From contig NZ_JAJKFQ010000001.1 of NCBI RefSeq assembly GCF_020966635.1, positions 186,001 to 250,000 of the forward strand: a stretch of DNA of 64,000 nt, read 5' to 3'. Of the stretch, positions 1-9,065 are shown piece by piece. The position numbers and the translations under genes are program-made. The DNA comes from Stieleria sp. JC731 (GTDB lineage: Bacteria; Planctomycetota; Planctomycetia; Pirellulales; Pirellulaceae). The notes under the pieces are model-generated. The model had not been told where the DNA came from, did not search any database, and saw only the letters and a list, made by a program, of their open reading frames with translations. How positions within the stretch are numbered: the first letter of the stretch is position 1; each line of letters opens with the position of its first letter.

Positions 1-732
1 GTGGTCTGTGGCTGTCCAAATCGTTTCGCCTGTGAACTGATCAATCGCGATCACGCCGGCTTCCTTTAATTCACAGCCCAGGTTGTAAATCAGTTTTCCA
101 TCGACAATCAGTGGGCAGGAGCCGACCGCAAAATCGAGATCGTCCATTGAGTACTCAGACCCGAGGTCACGCGACCAGCAAACCGTTCCGTCAGCGATGT
201 TCAGGCAAAAGACTTGGTGTTGCCCACCAACCGCATAGACGTAGTCTCCGTCGATCAATGGGCTCCCAGCTGGGCCATCGCTATATTCGAATTCACAGTG
301 AAATGTGGTTGGGTATCGATGTTCCCACACCAATGAACCCGTCTTGGCATCAAAGCAAGAAATGATTTCGGTATCATCGATCCGGTGCATCAGGAACACG
401 CGTGATCGTGATGTTACCGGCGATCCATATCCGGTTCCCACATCGGCTTGCCAAACTTGCTTTGGTCCTGAACTAGGAAACATCAGTGGCAGCACGTTCG
501 CTTCTAGGCTAGATGTGCGGTTTTTGCCGAAGCGTTGCGGCCATTCGATCGGTTCGCCCACATTTGCGGATGTGGGGTCTGGCGATTTATAAACACCAGC
601 CGCGATGGGATTTTTCGCCACGTCTCTCTCTGGAGAACCGTGTAATACGATTCCCAGAAGCACACTGATCACGCCGCAAAATAAGAGAGCTGATTGGTGG
701 TGCCGAATCAGCTTCCGCCGCTGGGTGATCAT
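1..732 (-). CDS. PQQ-like beta-propeller protein, N-terminal part (runs off the left edge)
   Basis: The frame is open from an ATG at 732 to the window edge (244 codons), so only the N-terminal part is seen. A hydrophobic segment at residues 17-30 follows a basic stretch and looks like a signal or anchor. After about residue 85 there are PQQ/BamB-type propeller blades: 'ISCFDAKTGSLVWEH', 'VFCLNIADGTVCWSRD' and 'VIAIDQFTGETIWTA', each a strand followed by a G-x-x-x-W turn. Such proteins are extracytoplasmic scaffolds or PQQ-dependent dehydrogenase relatives; no catalytic residue is visible in this part, so the scaffold reading is preferred. It lies 167 bp downstream of the PilM-like gene on the same strand and may be the last gene of that set. 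Confidence 0.8.
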   Translation of the reverse strand, partial: MITQRRKLIRHHQSALLFCGVISVLLGIVLHGSPERDVAKNPIAAGVYKSPDPTSANVGEPIEWPQRFGKNRTSSLEANVLPLMFPSSGPKQVWQADVGTGYGSPVTSRSRVFLMHRIDDTEIISCFDAKTGSLVWEHRYPTTFHCEFEYSDGPAGSPLIDGDYVYAVGGQHQVFCLNIADGTVCWSRDLGSEYSMDDLDFAVGSCPLIVDGKLIYNLGCELKEAGVIAIDQFTGETIWTATDH

Positions 733-899
733 GGTTAACTGTGGTGTGCTGACTGTTTAGATGAATAGGAATTCGAATCACCATCGCCCTGAAGAACCAG
801 GATTTTAAGCCTGCTGATGCCCAGAAGTGAACTGCATGTCAAATTTCGATTTGATAAGCAACCCGCTAGGGGCGTCATGTACCCAAACACAGATGGTTG

Positions 900-3113
900 C
901 TACGTGTCGATTGACGCTTGGTCAGACAAAATCGCTTTGATCCAACCATGTAGCTTGCAACCGCCACCACAGCACCAGGTTTGCAAAACGTCAAATGGTG
1001 CACCGGTCTTTTTTGCGTCCATGACGATCTTTTCCAGTCGAGAGCGGAGTTCATCGAGTCGCAATTCGACGGGTTCCATTACCAGATGCGGGCGGTCAAT
1101 CGAGGCAACATCACGTTTGAGTTGTTCCGCTTCGGCATGTGTCTTCTGGCTCGATCGGGCGATCATCCGAGTGAACTCGCCGCCTCCGGATTCGATGGTC
1201 CAGAACCAATAGGCACGGGCTGAAACAAAGCACAGCGTAGTGGTTTCGGCACCTGCATCGACCAAGGCGACGGCAGGAAGTTGCGGCTGACCCACACGGT
1301 CATCCGCATCAACGGAAGGTTTGTCTTGGTCATCGGTTGGCCCCGAAATTAGCTCTTTGAATTCAACCGCTGCTAGGTTCATCAACGCGATTGGCGCCGC
1401 TTGGATACCGCTAACGGTCAGGCCCGCGCTTTCGAGCATTGCGACAAAGGGATCCAAGTGAGACTTTTTAGCGGCCGCAACAAACGAAGGACGGCCGATA
1501 CCGTGGTCCTCATCATCAGGCAATTCACAAAGCCATTTGACGAGGACAACATCATCGAGTTCGACAGGGATTCTGTCTTTGATCTCGCGTTCGAACAGCA
1601 GTTTGGCTTGTTTGTCATTGACCGGAGGCAACTGAACAAACCGGGTGACCAATTCGCGTCCACGAAGGCTAACCCAGACGGGGACTTCGGTCAGATCGCG
1701 GCCTTCAATAAATTCCGTGATGCTTTCTTTCAGCCAATCTTGGTTGAGATCGCCGCCTTTTAATTGCGCGCCCAAGTTGTCGAAGCGTTTTACAAAACCA
1801 TCGACAATACTGATCGAACCGTCTTCATCGTTACGCTGTAGGCAAACGGCGTGGATAGAACTTGATCCGATATCGAATCCCCAGCAACGGTTTTGCTTTT
1901 TGCGACGCAGCCGACCCAGTAATCCTTGTTTGGGTTGGAAAAACTGATCTGTGATGGGGGCTTCGCCTAAGCCTTGCAGCGCCAATCCGAGCGCAACGTT
2001 GCATTCCGCCGGGGCACGCTGGATCTCGGGATGATCAAAACCTTGAACGCACTTTGGGAATGCGAGTACGTTTAGATCGCCGCCGATGCGGCTGTGGGCT
2101 TTGGGGCCGCGGGTGGCGAATAGTGATCGCGGATCTTGGCGTTCGGCTTTGATTCGTTTTGCGATGATCGTCAGTGCTTCTTTCGCTTTTGCGTCGGCAG
2201 GAGCGATTTCACACCATCGTTTCGCTAGGCGACCGAGTGATGGAGTTGCAAAGGGTTCACCGGCAAACTGCTGTGAGATCCAAAGTAGCTTTTCAGATCT
2301 TTCGACGAGAGCGGTGTGCTTATCGTCTCTAGAAAAACCGGGGACACTATTGAGTAACTCCATCGCGGCACGATAGCGATTTTGATCGAGCCGACGTTCC
2401 GCCTTTTGCTGGAGTTTTTCGCCAACCTGTTTCGCAAGCCGCTGGTACTTTTGATTCTCCGGTTGCTGTTCAAGCAACAGTTCAAGGTGTTGACCGGCAG
2501 CGGCGTAATCGCGTGCTTCGATTGCTTTGCGAAGTTCATTGGTTGCAAACTCCGACTGCTGAATGGTCAGTTGTGATTTTTCAAGGATTCGTCGAGCGTC
2601 GTCGGTCAGTAGCTTTTCAGGCAGGTTCTGAAGAAGCAAGACAGCCTTTTTGTAGTCTTCGCTTTCGAACGCTGCTTTTGCAGCCTTGATCGACTCGGAC
2701 GCATTGGTGGTCAATTGACTGGCGATTTGCTCGATCTTTTCCAATGCGACTTTTGCATTGGCAACGATGTCGTTGAATCGATAGTCGGATTCCTTGCTAA
2801 TGACGGCGGCCAGCAATGCGCGAGCGCGTTCGTAATCGGCGTTCTTCGTTGACGCCACTGCATCGGCGAGCTTCTGTTCGAGTTGCTGTTTTCGCTTTCC
2901 GATCGCGACGCGCAAGTCTTGGCCGCAGCTGCCGCAGAAAGCTTGGGTTAGCAGAACAGGTTTGTCGCAGCCGATGCACTTTTCATAAAGCGTGTGCCCA
3001 CATTCAGCACAAAACTGACTGGAAGACACATTGGCTGTTTGACATTTACCGCACGACACCATTCCAGAAGTCGCAGTCGTGGCTGGTTGTGCTTGAATGT
3101 GATCTGTCGACAT
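900..3113 (-). CDS. Double zinc ribbon - TPR-like - PilM (actin-like pilus assembly) fusion protein
   Basis: 737 residues from the ATG at 3113; a TTG nine bases upstream is also open. Residues 21-63 hold eight cysteines in two CxxC...CxxC ribbons (C21/24/35/38 and C46/49/60/63). Residues 75-325 are charged and helical with TPR-like pairs. Residues 346-388 resemble the C-terminal tail of PilM (NVALGLALQGLG). Only then comes the PilM/FtsA N-terminal phosphate motif (GFDIGSSS, 412-419), followed by the 'ESGGGEFT...AEQLKRD' region and the GGG motif at 716-718, close to the end. PilM is a cytoplasmic ATP-binding actin fold that holds PilN and links to the pilus motor. The segment order looks permuted relative to ordinary PilM. 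The DUF1559 and DUF1573 genes are upstream. Family reading is fairly sure; the permutation is inferred. Confidence 0.8.
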   Translation of the reverse strand: MSTDHIQAQPATTATSGMVSCGKCQTANVSSSQFCAECGHTLYEKCIGCDKPVLLTQAFCGSCGQDLRVAIGKRKQQLEQKLADAVASTKNADYERARALLAAVISKESDYRFNDIVANAKVALEKIEQIASQLTTNASESIKAAKAAFESEDYKKAVLLLQNLPEKLLTDDARRILEKSQLTIQQSEFATNELRKAIEARDYAAAGQHLELLLEQQPENQKYQRLAKQVGEKLQQKAERRLDQNRYRAAMELLNSVPGFSRDDKHTALVERSEKLLWISQQFAGEPFATPSLGRLAKRWCEIAPADAKAKEALTIIAKRIKAERQDPRSLFATRGPKAHSRIGGDLNVLAFPKCVQGFDHPEIQRAPAECNVALGLALQGLGEAPITDQFFQPKQGLLGRLRRKKQNRCWGFDIGSSSIHAVCLQRNDEDGSISIVDGFVKRFDNLGAQLKGGDLNQDWLKESITEFIEGRDLTEVPVWVSLRGRELVTRFVQLPPVNDKQAKLLFEREIKDRIPVELDDVVLVKWLCELPDDEDHGIGRPSFVAAAKKSHLDPFVAMLESAGLTVSGIQAAPIALMNLAAVEFKELISGPTDDQDKPSVDADDRVGQPQLPAVALVDAGAETTTLCFVSARAYWFWTIESGGGEFTRMIARSSQKTHAEAEQLKRDVASIDRPHLVMEPVELRLDELRSRLEKIVMDAKKTGAPFDVLQTWCCGGGCKLHGWIKAILSDQASIDT

Positions 3114-3211
3114 AAAAAACAAACAATTTCGTGGGCCGTTCCAAGGGAAGCAGTTAAGTGCCCCATCAAGAAACTTGAGTTGAATTAAAGCACGAGCAGG
3201 ACGATCTATCT

Positions 3212-5380
3212 CTAGCTATCGTCATCGTTGCTACGACCGCCGGATGCTCTCGCACCTTCGACGGCAACCGAAGTCAAGCTCTGCGAGACGTCGACACCAA
3301 GTAGGTCCGCTAGCTGAATGCAAATGGCGATCGGGCTAGCACCTGTGGAATCGCGGGCGTCCTGCAATCGATTGTTCACATGAATCTTGTCAAGTGACTC
3401 TGGTAGTCGTTCAATGGCTTTCTCGTACCATTTCACGGCTCGGTCTTGAGCCCCTTGGCGGTACGGTCCGGAAGCCCGTCGACTTAGGTCCCACCAAGCG
3501 TCGCCAATGGCAACCTGTCCTCGCGGGGTTCCAGCACCTTGAAGGTCCATTCGAGCAACTTCGCGCAAGTCATTTTGCGGGCCGTCGACGATTAGTTTCA
3601 GTCCGGTCGCCCAGTCGCCTTTGATGAAACAGACGAAGCGTCCGAAAGCAGCTCCGGCCCGCACGTTTTCGGGATCACGGCGGTATTCATCAAGATACGT
3701 TTTGGCGTTCTCGTATTCACCTTTGGCGAGTCCCAGCTGAGTGCGTAGTCGATTCATCAAACGAGAGACTTCGTCGAATCGTGTACCGCCGGTATAGCGA
3801 CCAGCGATTCGGCAAATTGAGGCAGCACGCATGTACTCGTCTTCTCGAATCGCAGTCAGTACGACCGGGACGGTGCGTTTAAGCAGCGGTGCGCCGTCGA
3901 TGACGCTATCGTTTCGCGACGAGGTGCCTTCGCCAAATTCTTGAATCCATTTCAAGTTTTCGTCCAGTGCGCTGACGTCAAACCGGGAGACCCGCTGATC
4001 GATCGCGCGAAGTACCAACGCCGCGTCTTCGGCTTCGATCGCAAATTTGATCGCGGCTTGTTGCAACGCATAGGCACCGCCTGGATCGCTCGTCATGTCG
4101 TAAGCGAGATCTAGAAACTCGCCAGCCAACGTCGATTTATCATCATTCGTTGTGGCTTCTTTGATACGGCTTGAAAACACAGAACGCAATTTGGTTTGTG
4201 CGGACCGAATCTGCACGACGGTGGGAACTGCGTCGCGAGCATAGTCATGCTCTTCAATTAAGACGCGATCAACGACGAAGTCATCGCCTGAGACTGCTAA
4301 ATCCACATCGGTAATCGCATCGGTTTGTCCGGGCATGATTTCATCGGACGGGGCGTTCTCTTCGCCAGGTTCTGCAAATGCGATCGTTTGGTGGATTTCC
4401 GAAGCCTTGAAGTCCTGTTCGTCTTTGATGAACATCGCGTCGATCAGCAAACGCATTTCGACATTTTTTTGGATCAAGGTTGGAAGGCCGTTTGCCCATA
4501 GGCCGATCAAGCTGTCGCCACGTTTGTGAAACAAATAAGGCTCGATCTCGCCGGCGACTTGACGTGTAGCAGGAAAGTCAGCGGGTTCCGTCCATTGCGG
4601 AGCTTTGGAGTCGTTGACTTCGAGTAGCAGTAGCGTGTTCGCTGCACCGTCGCGAATATGGTTGGGATCCAGCCCGATTCCGTTGGAGGCGTCCAAGAAA
4701 GTTGAAAACTCACCAGCGACTCCGACGATGTTTGTTCGCGTCTTGCCATGGGTGAAGAACTCGTCGGGAATGTATTCCAGCAATTCTTTGTTGACGCCGA
4801 AGTTCCAAGGCGTCGAATGGTCAAACTGCTTGTAGAGCTCAGGGTAGCCGAGGTAAGGCAGCAATTCGACTCGCCAAGAGAGGCACGCGATACCCGCGTC
4901 ATTAACGGTGCTTGGGGTTGGCAACTTTCCATCGTGGTCTTTGCGATACGCCATCAAGGCATCAAAGATCTTGAGCATCTTTTGAACTGTCGCGCGGCGG
5001 CTCTCTTCGTCCGAAATGTCGCCAGTTGCGGGGCGTTCACTTAGTGGTTTAATCTCGATCTCGGCAACGCTTGTCTCTGCCACGTCAGCTTGTTCCCCGA
5101 CAGCCGTGGTTGCCGTGTCCGTACTTTTGACAGCGGAGACTTGCGATACTTGCGGAGCGGTCGGCGTCGGTTTGGGGGACGGCGTGGGTTGTGCGGCAGG
5201 TGCGGGAGTGGGCTCTGCCGCGGCGACTTGGTCGGCACCATCCGGATTGCCACGAGGGCGTGCGGCGGCCTTCATGAATAGGTCTTCGCGGTCGTCCGAA
5301 CAGCCGGCCTGAACGAACAGAACCGACAAGACACAAATGCTAAAGACGATCGAACGTCGACAAATAGATGTATGGTTCAT
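3212..5380 (-). CDS. DUF1559-type lipoprotein with C-terminal helical repeats
   Basis: 722 residues from the ATG at 5380. An upstream extension is open to 5533 but would overlap the previous gene, whose stop is at 5451, and the ATG gives a clean signal peptide. Residues 10-26 are hydrophobic and end in QAGC (Cys27), a slightly unusual lipobox, so the mature protein is probably a lipoprotein. A Pro/Ala/Thr-rich linker follows at about 50-85. The middle contains a DUF1559-like core ('DPNHIRDGAANTLLLLEV'), normally found behind a pilin-type N-terminus, which is absent here. The C-terminus carries the helical 'GDAWWDLSRRASGPYRQGAQDRAVKWYEKA' type repeat seen in planctomycete lipoproteins, cited here only as an example in two parts: WDLSRRASGPYR and VKWYEKAIERLP. 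The role is unknown; it is probably cell-surface or periplasmic. Confidence 0.75.
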   Translation of the reverse strand: MNHTSICRRSIVFSICVLSVLFVQAGCSDDREDLFMKAAARPRGNPDGADQVAAAEPTPAPAAQPTPSPKPTPTAPQVSQVSAVKSTDTATTAVGEQADVAETSVAEIEIKPLSERPATGDISDEESRRATVQKMLKIFDALMAYRKDHDGKLPTPSTVNDAGIACLSWRVELLPYLGYPELYKQFDHSTPWNFGVNKELLEYIPDEFFTHGKTRTNIVGVAGEFSTFLDASNGIGLDPNHIRDGAANTLLLLEVNDSKAPQWTEPADFPATRQVAGEIEPYLFHKRGDSLIGLWANGLPTLIQKNVEMRLLIDAMFIKDEQDFKASEIHQTIAFAEPGEENAPSDEIMPGQTDAITDVDLAVSGDDFVVDRVLIEEHDYARDAVPTVVQIRSAQTKLRSVFSSRIKEATTNDDKSTLAGEFLDLAYDMTSDPGGAYALQQAAIKFAIEAEDAALVLRAIDQRVSRFDVSALDENLKWIQEFGEGTSSRNDSVIDGAPLLKRTVPVVLTAIREDEYMRAASICRIAGRYTGGTRFDEVSRLMNRLRTQLGLAKGEYENAKTYLDEYRRDPENVRAGAAFGRFVCFIKGDWATGLKLIVDGPQNDLREVARMDLQGAGTPRGQVAIGDAWWDLSRRASGPYRQGAQDRAVKWYEKAIERLPESLDKIHVNNRLQDARDSTGASPIAICIQLADLLGVDVSQSLTSVAVEGARASGGRSNDDDS

Positions 5381-5450
5381 CAAATATCCAGTCCTTAAAG
5401 AACCGAAGAGGTCTGCGTGATCCCGAGCCGAGTGATCGCGAAATCTCAAC

Positions 5451-6620
5451 TTAGTTTTTGACATTTGAAACAGATACCCAGATGGGTAGCCAGCTCGAGT
5501 ATGTGTCGGACTTGGGGTCGCCGACTTTGACATAGCCGCGGTTTTGATCCAGGTTGTACTGCAGGTCGGGACAACCCTCTGGAACCGTGATTCGCAGCCG
5601 ATAGGAGCCGTCTTGATCGGCCTTCGTCAGTTCGGTTTCCAACGCATCAGGGACGATTTCGAGGACTTCAATTTCCCGAGCTTTGTCTACTCGTGAGCGG
5701 ACGGTGACATAAAAGTCTTTTCGCTTTCCACCGTCTAAGGTCCCCATGTCGAGCCCCGTCTTTTGATATAGCTCGGGGCCATAGAAACCGATCGGAGGGC
5801 GAACCTTACCAGAGAACGGAATGGCATGTTCGTGGTTGCCGGTGCCCGTTTCTGCATGCACGACCAACATTCCATTGAACTTTCCAAAGTCGCCCGATTT
5901 AAGATTCACCGTCATCGCGACAGCAGATGTCGCCGAATGATTCTTCAATTCGCCTTCATCAGGAGATGCGGGTTCGGTGGTCCAATCCAGTTCGAATCCA
6001 TCAGCGGAAACAGATTTGACCTCAAACTGATCGGACAGTTGTGTGAACACGTAAAAGCTAGCCGTTGCCGATTCGCCCAAGTCGTTCTTTTCAAAGCGGA
6101 TCGATTTAGGTGCGATGATTTCCTGGCGTCGTTTAGCGGTGCATGAGAACCTGACCTTCGGATTGATCGGATCGTTGGTTGCCAGGAAGACCGAGTTTGC
6201 GGCATCGATCGAATCGCTTTCGGGGACGGTCCATTCCAGATCACATTTCGCTGATTGGCCGGGTGCGACCACGTTGGTGTCAAGAGTTACGCGAATGTCG
6301 TCACGACCTTTGTCGAGAACGTCGAGTTCCAAGTCGACTTCGCCCACATTGGAAACCTTGAATGAGTGCCGGCAAACTTTGCCAGCGGCAACCCATTCGA
6401 AGTCGTGTTGCATCACGCTTGATCGGACGCGTGCAGTCGGGATCGACTTTAGCTGTTCCTTGCGTTCGATCTCGGCAAGCATGGCGTCGTATTCGTCACG
6501 TCGACTATCCGGCACGCCCCAGGGTTTGTAAACGACGTTTTGGGAGAGGGCGAATACGACTGCAGAGAAACCCACTGTTATGACGAGGGCGATTAACAAT
6601 CGTTTAGCAAGTACACTCAT
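5451..6620 (-). CDS. DUF1573 domain protein, membrane anchored
   Basis: 389 residues from the ATG at 6620. Residues 7-27 form one N-terminal membrane segment with few basic residues ahead of it, so the bulk is probably extracytoplasmic and tethered. Residues about 70-170 match the DUF1573 Ig-like fold: 'HDFEWVAAGKVCRHSFKVSN' followed by 'VVAPGQSAKCDLEW' and 'VFLATNDPINPKVRF', the last being the typical 'TNDP' strand. Further beta-rich segments follow at about 190-290 and 300-385. DUF1573 proteins resemble the ASPM-SPD-2-Hydin class and have no known enzymatic role. The gene sits 70 bp upstream of the lipoprotein gene on the same strand, which suggests co-transcription. Confidence 0.8.
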   Translation of the reverse strand: MSVLAKRLLIALVITVGFSAVVFALSQNVVYKPWGVPDSRRDEYDAMLAEIERKEQLKSIPTARVRSSVMQHDFEWVAAGKVCRHSFKVSNVGEVDLELDVLDKGRDDIRVTLDTNVVAPGQSAKCDLEWTVPESDSIDAANSVFLATNDPINPKVRFSCTAKRRQEIIAPKSIRFEKNDLGESATASFYVFTQLSDQFEVKSVSADGFELDWTTEPASPDEGELKNHSATSAVAMTVNLKSGDFGKFNGMLVVHAETGTGNHEHAIPFSGKVRPPIGFYGPELYQKTGLDMGTLDGGKRKDFYVTVRSRVDKAREIEVLEIVPDALETELTKADQDGSYRLRITVPEGCPDLQYNLDQNRGYVKVGDPKSDTYSSWLPIWVSVSNVKN

Positions 6621-6809
6621 CGATCGATTTCAATAAATGGCTGTTGTGGCATCGGGCCAGTTTGGATCCCGACGGCTATCCGTTCTGGGCATCTCACTGT
6701 TCTGTGTATCTCACACGGCCCGTGTCGGACATCAGATAGGAAGGCTTGTGTTGATGATTCACAAGTGGCGTTCAACGAACTGCATTGAATGAACAGTATT
6801 CAACGAACA

Positions 6810-6843
6810 TGGGTCTCAACGGCCCGGAAGCCGATGAGACCCA
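6810..6843 (-). terminator. Strong hairpin after the DUF1559 pseudopilin gene
   Basis: Arms 6810-6818 (TGGGTCTCA) and 6835-6843 (TGAGACCCA) pair perfectly. One A-A mismatch follows, then a four-pair inner stem (CGGC/GCCG) and a six-base loop. It begins about 37 bases past the stop of the pseudopilin gene. There is no T tract on the minus strand, so this may be an attenuator or processing hairpin, not a classical intrinsic terminator. Confidence 0.55.
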
Positions 6844-6880
6844 CGATTAATCAAGCAAATCAGGCTTGAATTTCAAACGA

Positions 6881-8149
6881 TCAATCTTCTTCGAAAGCGT
6901 TCTTGAAGTAGGTGTCGTTCAGCCACAGGCCGTTGTACATTTCCGAAGGACCAACTTCGACTTTGTCCGAGTTGTATCCGATACGGCTGTAGTCGGTACC
7001 AGCAGCGGTGGTGACAGGGAAACCTGGGTTCAGGTATCCGTCGCCCGAAGCGTCGTAGAACAAGCGAACCGAGCCGTCAGCCATCAGGATGTTGCAAGCG
7101 TCGGTGTGAATGGCGAACCAGTCACGGGTGTCTTGCAAGTAAGTTCCGGTAGCACCGGCAGCGCGAGTTCCGCTGTCGACTGGGCTAACACATTCGATGG
7201 TGGTCGCTTGGCCGCGTTCGCACTGAGCTTGCGACTCCAGAGAAACGTCTTTGTCCAACAGGTGCAGACGGTTGGTGCTCGAGTCGTAATAGGCAGGGCC
7301 GTCGTTGAACGACTCAGCCAACAGCATTCCCTTTGGCAAAAGAACTTCGCCTTCAGCATTGGTAACGTCTGCAAGCAGAACGGCTTCGTCGATGTCGCCA
7401 GGACCAGCGTCACCCAACAGGCCGATGTTTGAAGCCGAAACACGCGAGGTGTCGATCAGGCTCGAGGTCAATGAACCGATGGTGTCTTGACGCTCTTTGA
7501 ACTTTCCGCCAGCACCGGCAGCGATGTAGAACGGGTCAGTACCGGCTTGGGCGGTAACTGGAGCGGTACGGACCAAGTGGTAGCCCGACGCGTAGTTGGT
7601 CATGTAACCCTTTTCGACGTAGAAGACACCAACGTATCCGCCGTTGTCGAGGGTTTTGCCGTTGTAGTTGTACGATACGGTGTTGTAGGTACCAGCGGTC
7701 GCCGACGTTGGGGTGAACAGGACAGAACCTGCACCTTCGGTCATACGAGTGGTGTTGTTGCCTGCAGAAGCACCTGCAGTCGCGGTGGTCTGACCACCCA
7801 TCAAGTCGTTAACCTTTTCCAGGCCCTTCGCTGGGTTGCTGGGGCACAACATGTCGCCGGTCAAAGCCGATCCGATGTTGACCAAGTCGGCGGCCCACCC
7901 GTAGGTGTCCATGTCGCCGTCACGCTTCCAGTCCGATGCACCTGAGCACATACGGGTCAATGGGTCACGGTCAGCAAATGTGTACAGACCGATGCCGAAC
8001 TGGCGTAGGTTGTTCGAGCAGGTTGCACGACGAGCTGCTTCACGTGCTTTCGTCAGAGCTGGCAATGCCAATGCTGCCAGCAGAGAGATGATGGCGATAA
8101 CCACCAACAGTTCGATCAGGGTGAAACCTGACTTTCGCATACGCGACAT
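6881..8149 (-). CDS. DUF1559 pseudopilin-like protein (type II/IV prepilin N-terminus)
   Basis: 422 residues from the ATG at 8149. The frame is open further upstream, but this ATG has an AGAAGGAA ribosome-binding site at 8158-8165 and gives a perfect prepilin leader: [16 protein letters not shown], with cleavage expected after Gly8 and Glu at +5. A 20-residue hydrophobic helix follows, then '[20 protein letters not shown]', the standard DUF1559 continuation. Near the C-terminus is the H-X9-DG motif ([15 protein letters not shown]). Such proteins are very numerous in planctomycetes and are thought to be processed and assembled like pseudopilins; their exact role is not settled. The PilM-like gene 3 kb downstream fits this. 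A long gap precedes the gene and a strong hairpin follows it, so it may be transcribed alone at high level. Confidence 0.92.
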   Translation of the reverse strand: MSRMRKSGFTLIELLVVIAIISLLAALALPALTKAREAARRATCSNNLRQFGIGLYTFADRDPLTRMCSGASDWKRDGDMDTYGWAADLVNIGSALTGDMLCPSNPAKGLEKVNDLMGGQTTATAGASAGNNTTRMTEGAGSVLFTPTSATAGTYNTVSYNYNGKTLDNGGYVGVFYVEKGYMTNYASGYHLVRTAPVTAQAGTDPFYIAAGAGGKFKERQDTIGSLTSSLIDTSRVSASNIGLLGDAGPGDIDEAVLLADVTNAEGEVLLPKGMLLAESFNDGPAYYDSSTNRLHLLDKDVSLESQAQCERGQATTIECVSPVDSGTRAAGATGTYLQDTRDWFAIHTDACNILMADGSVRLFYDASGDGYLNPGFPVTTAAGTDYSRIGYNSDKVEVGPSEMYNGLWLNDTYFKNAFEED

Positions 8150-8157
8150 TTCGAAAT

Positions 8158-8165
8158 TTCCTTCT
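8158..8165 (-). promoter_or_regulatory. Shine-Dalgarno that fixes the pseudopilin start
   Basis: AGAAGGAA on the minus strand, eight bases before the ATG at 8149. It favours this start over upstream in-frame codons, in agreement with the short prepilin leader. Confidence 0.7.
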
Positions 8166-9058
8166 CTGGACTTTAGTGGACAGGAATCAAGGACCGGTCC
8201 ACAATTGGGAAAACGACCTGAGGTTGTCGGTTGGCAAACGGCAGTTGGACTGAAGCGTTGATTGCGACTCTTCGGTTCGAAGTTCAACTGGGGTTGCTAG
8301 CCGGCACCTCTTTATTAATTACTCCAATGCACGGCAGTGGATCACGCGACGCGAACCTGCCGATGCTTCTCGTGACGGAGCCTCGGCGACACACCAAGGA
8401 TTCTGTTCTCCGTTCGCGGAGCCACTCCGCTGGGCACATCACCGGTAACTGACAGTTGTCTGTTACCCGGTAACGCTGCCCCAACGTCGAGCAGCATTAA
8501 ATCAAGTCAGTGCGAAGCCTTGATGGAATGAAGATGAGCTTTCGATGAAAGCTGTTGCTCATTCGTCTGGGTCTCTCGTGAAACCACTCTCAGCCAGGCG
8601 CGAACCTGATTTGCATCACGGGCGTAATTCAATCGAGCGAAAATAATCTCGCAATCGCAAAGAAGCGGACTTCATCATTCCTTCGCATTGTGTGACCGGG
8701 CAGCAGAAGTGGCCCCGCTAAAAGACTGCAAAACGCAGTGCAAAATCATCCGGTCGCCGGTTCACAACATTCCCTTCATCGAATCTTCTAATTCGTTTTT
8801 GGGCTCTGATCTGGGGTTCTGCCGCTTCAAAGCCAGAAAGGCTTGGGAGTGAACCGTAAAGGCGCGAAGATTTTGTCTAAAAGCGCCGGTGGAAAATCGC
8901 TTTTGCGAACGATCAGTATTCCCGAGGAGTGTCCCCGAGTACTGCGGAGCGGAGTTAGAGAATTGAGCAAACGCCGATGCTGATGATGGTTGGTTTTCGC
9001 GAAGCTCGAAAACGGGCCGGATGAAAACCGGCTGTATGCAGCGTTACTCTATGCAGTG
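8166..9058. other. Long non-coding stretch upstream of the pseudopilin gene
   Basis: About 0.9 kb with no supportable gene. Short open frames here lack ribosome-binding sites and recognisable domains. An imperfect inverted repeat lies at about 8442-8475 (TAACTGACA against TGTCTGTTA, flanked by CCGG). A small GCCGG/CCGGC hairpin at 9016-9032 lies past the stop of the anti-sigma-type gene and could end its transcript. The stretch presumably carries the promoter and leader of the pseudopilin gene, but no clear -35/-10 pair was recognised. Confidence 0.5.
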
Positions 9059-9065
9059 TTACTCT
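9036..9065. repeat. 15-bp tandem duplication over a stop codon
   Basis: Two adjacent 15-bp copies, ATGCAGCGTTACTCT (9036-9050) and ATGCAGTGTTACTCT (9051-9065), differ at one base. The minus-strand TAA that ends the anti-sigma-type gene lies in the right copy, and the left copy holds a second in-frame TAA. Confidence 0.85.

Noticed and set aside
5381-5533. Longer N-terminus for the DUF1559-type lipoprotein
   Set aside because: It would overlap the end of the DUF1573 gene and bury the signal peptide and lipobox.
8231-8484. Short open frames on both strands upstream of the pseudopilin gene
   Set aside because: They overlap each other, lack ribosome-binding sites and have no domain; the region is better read as a long leader and promoter.
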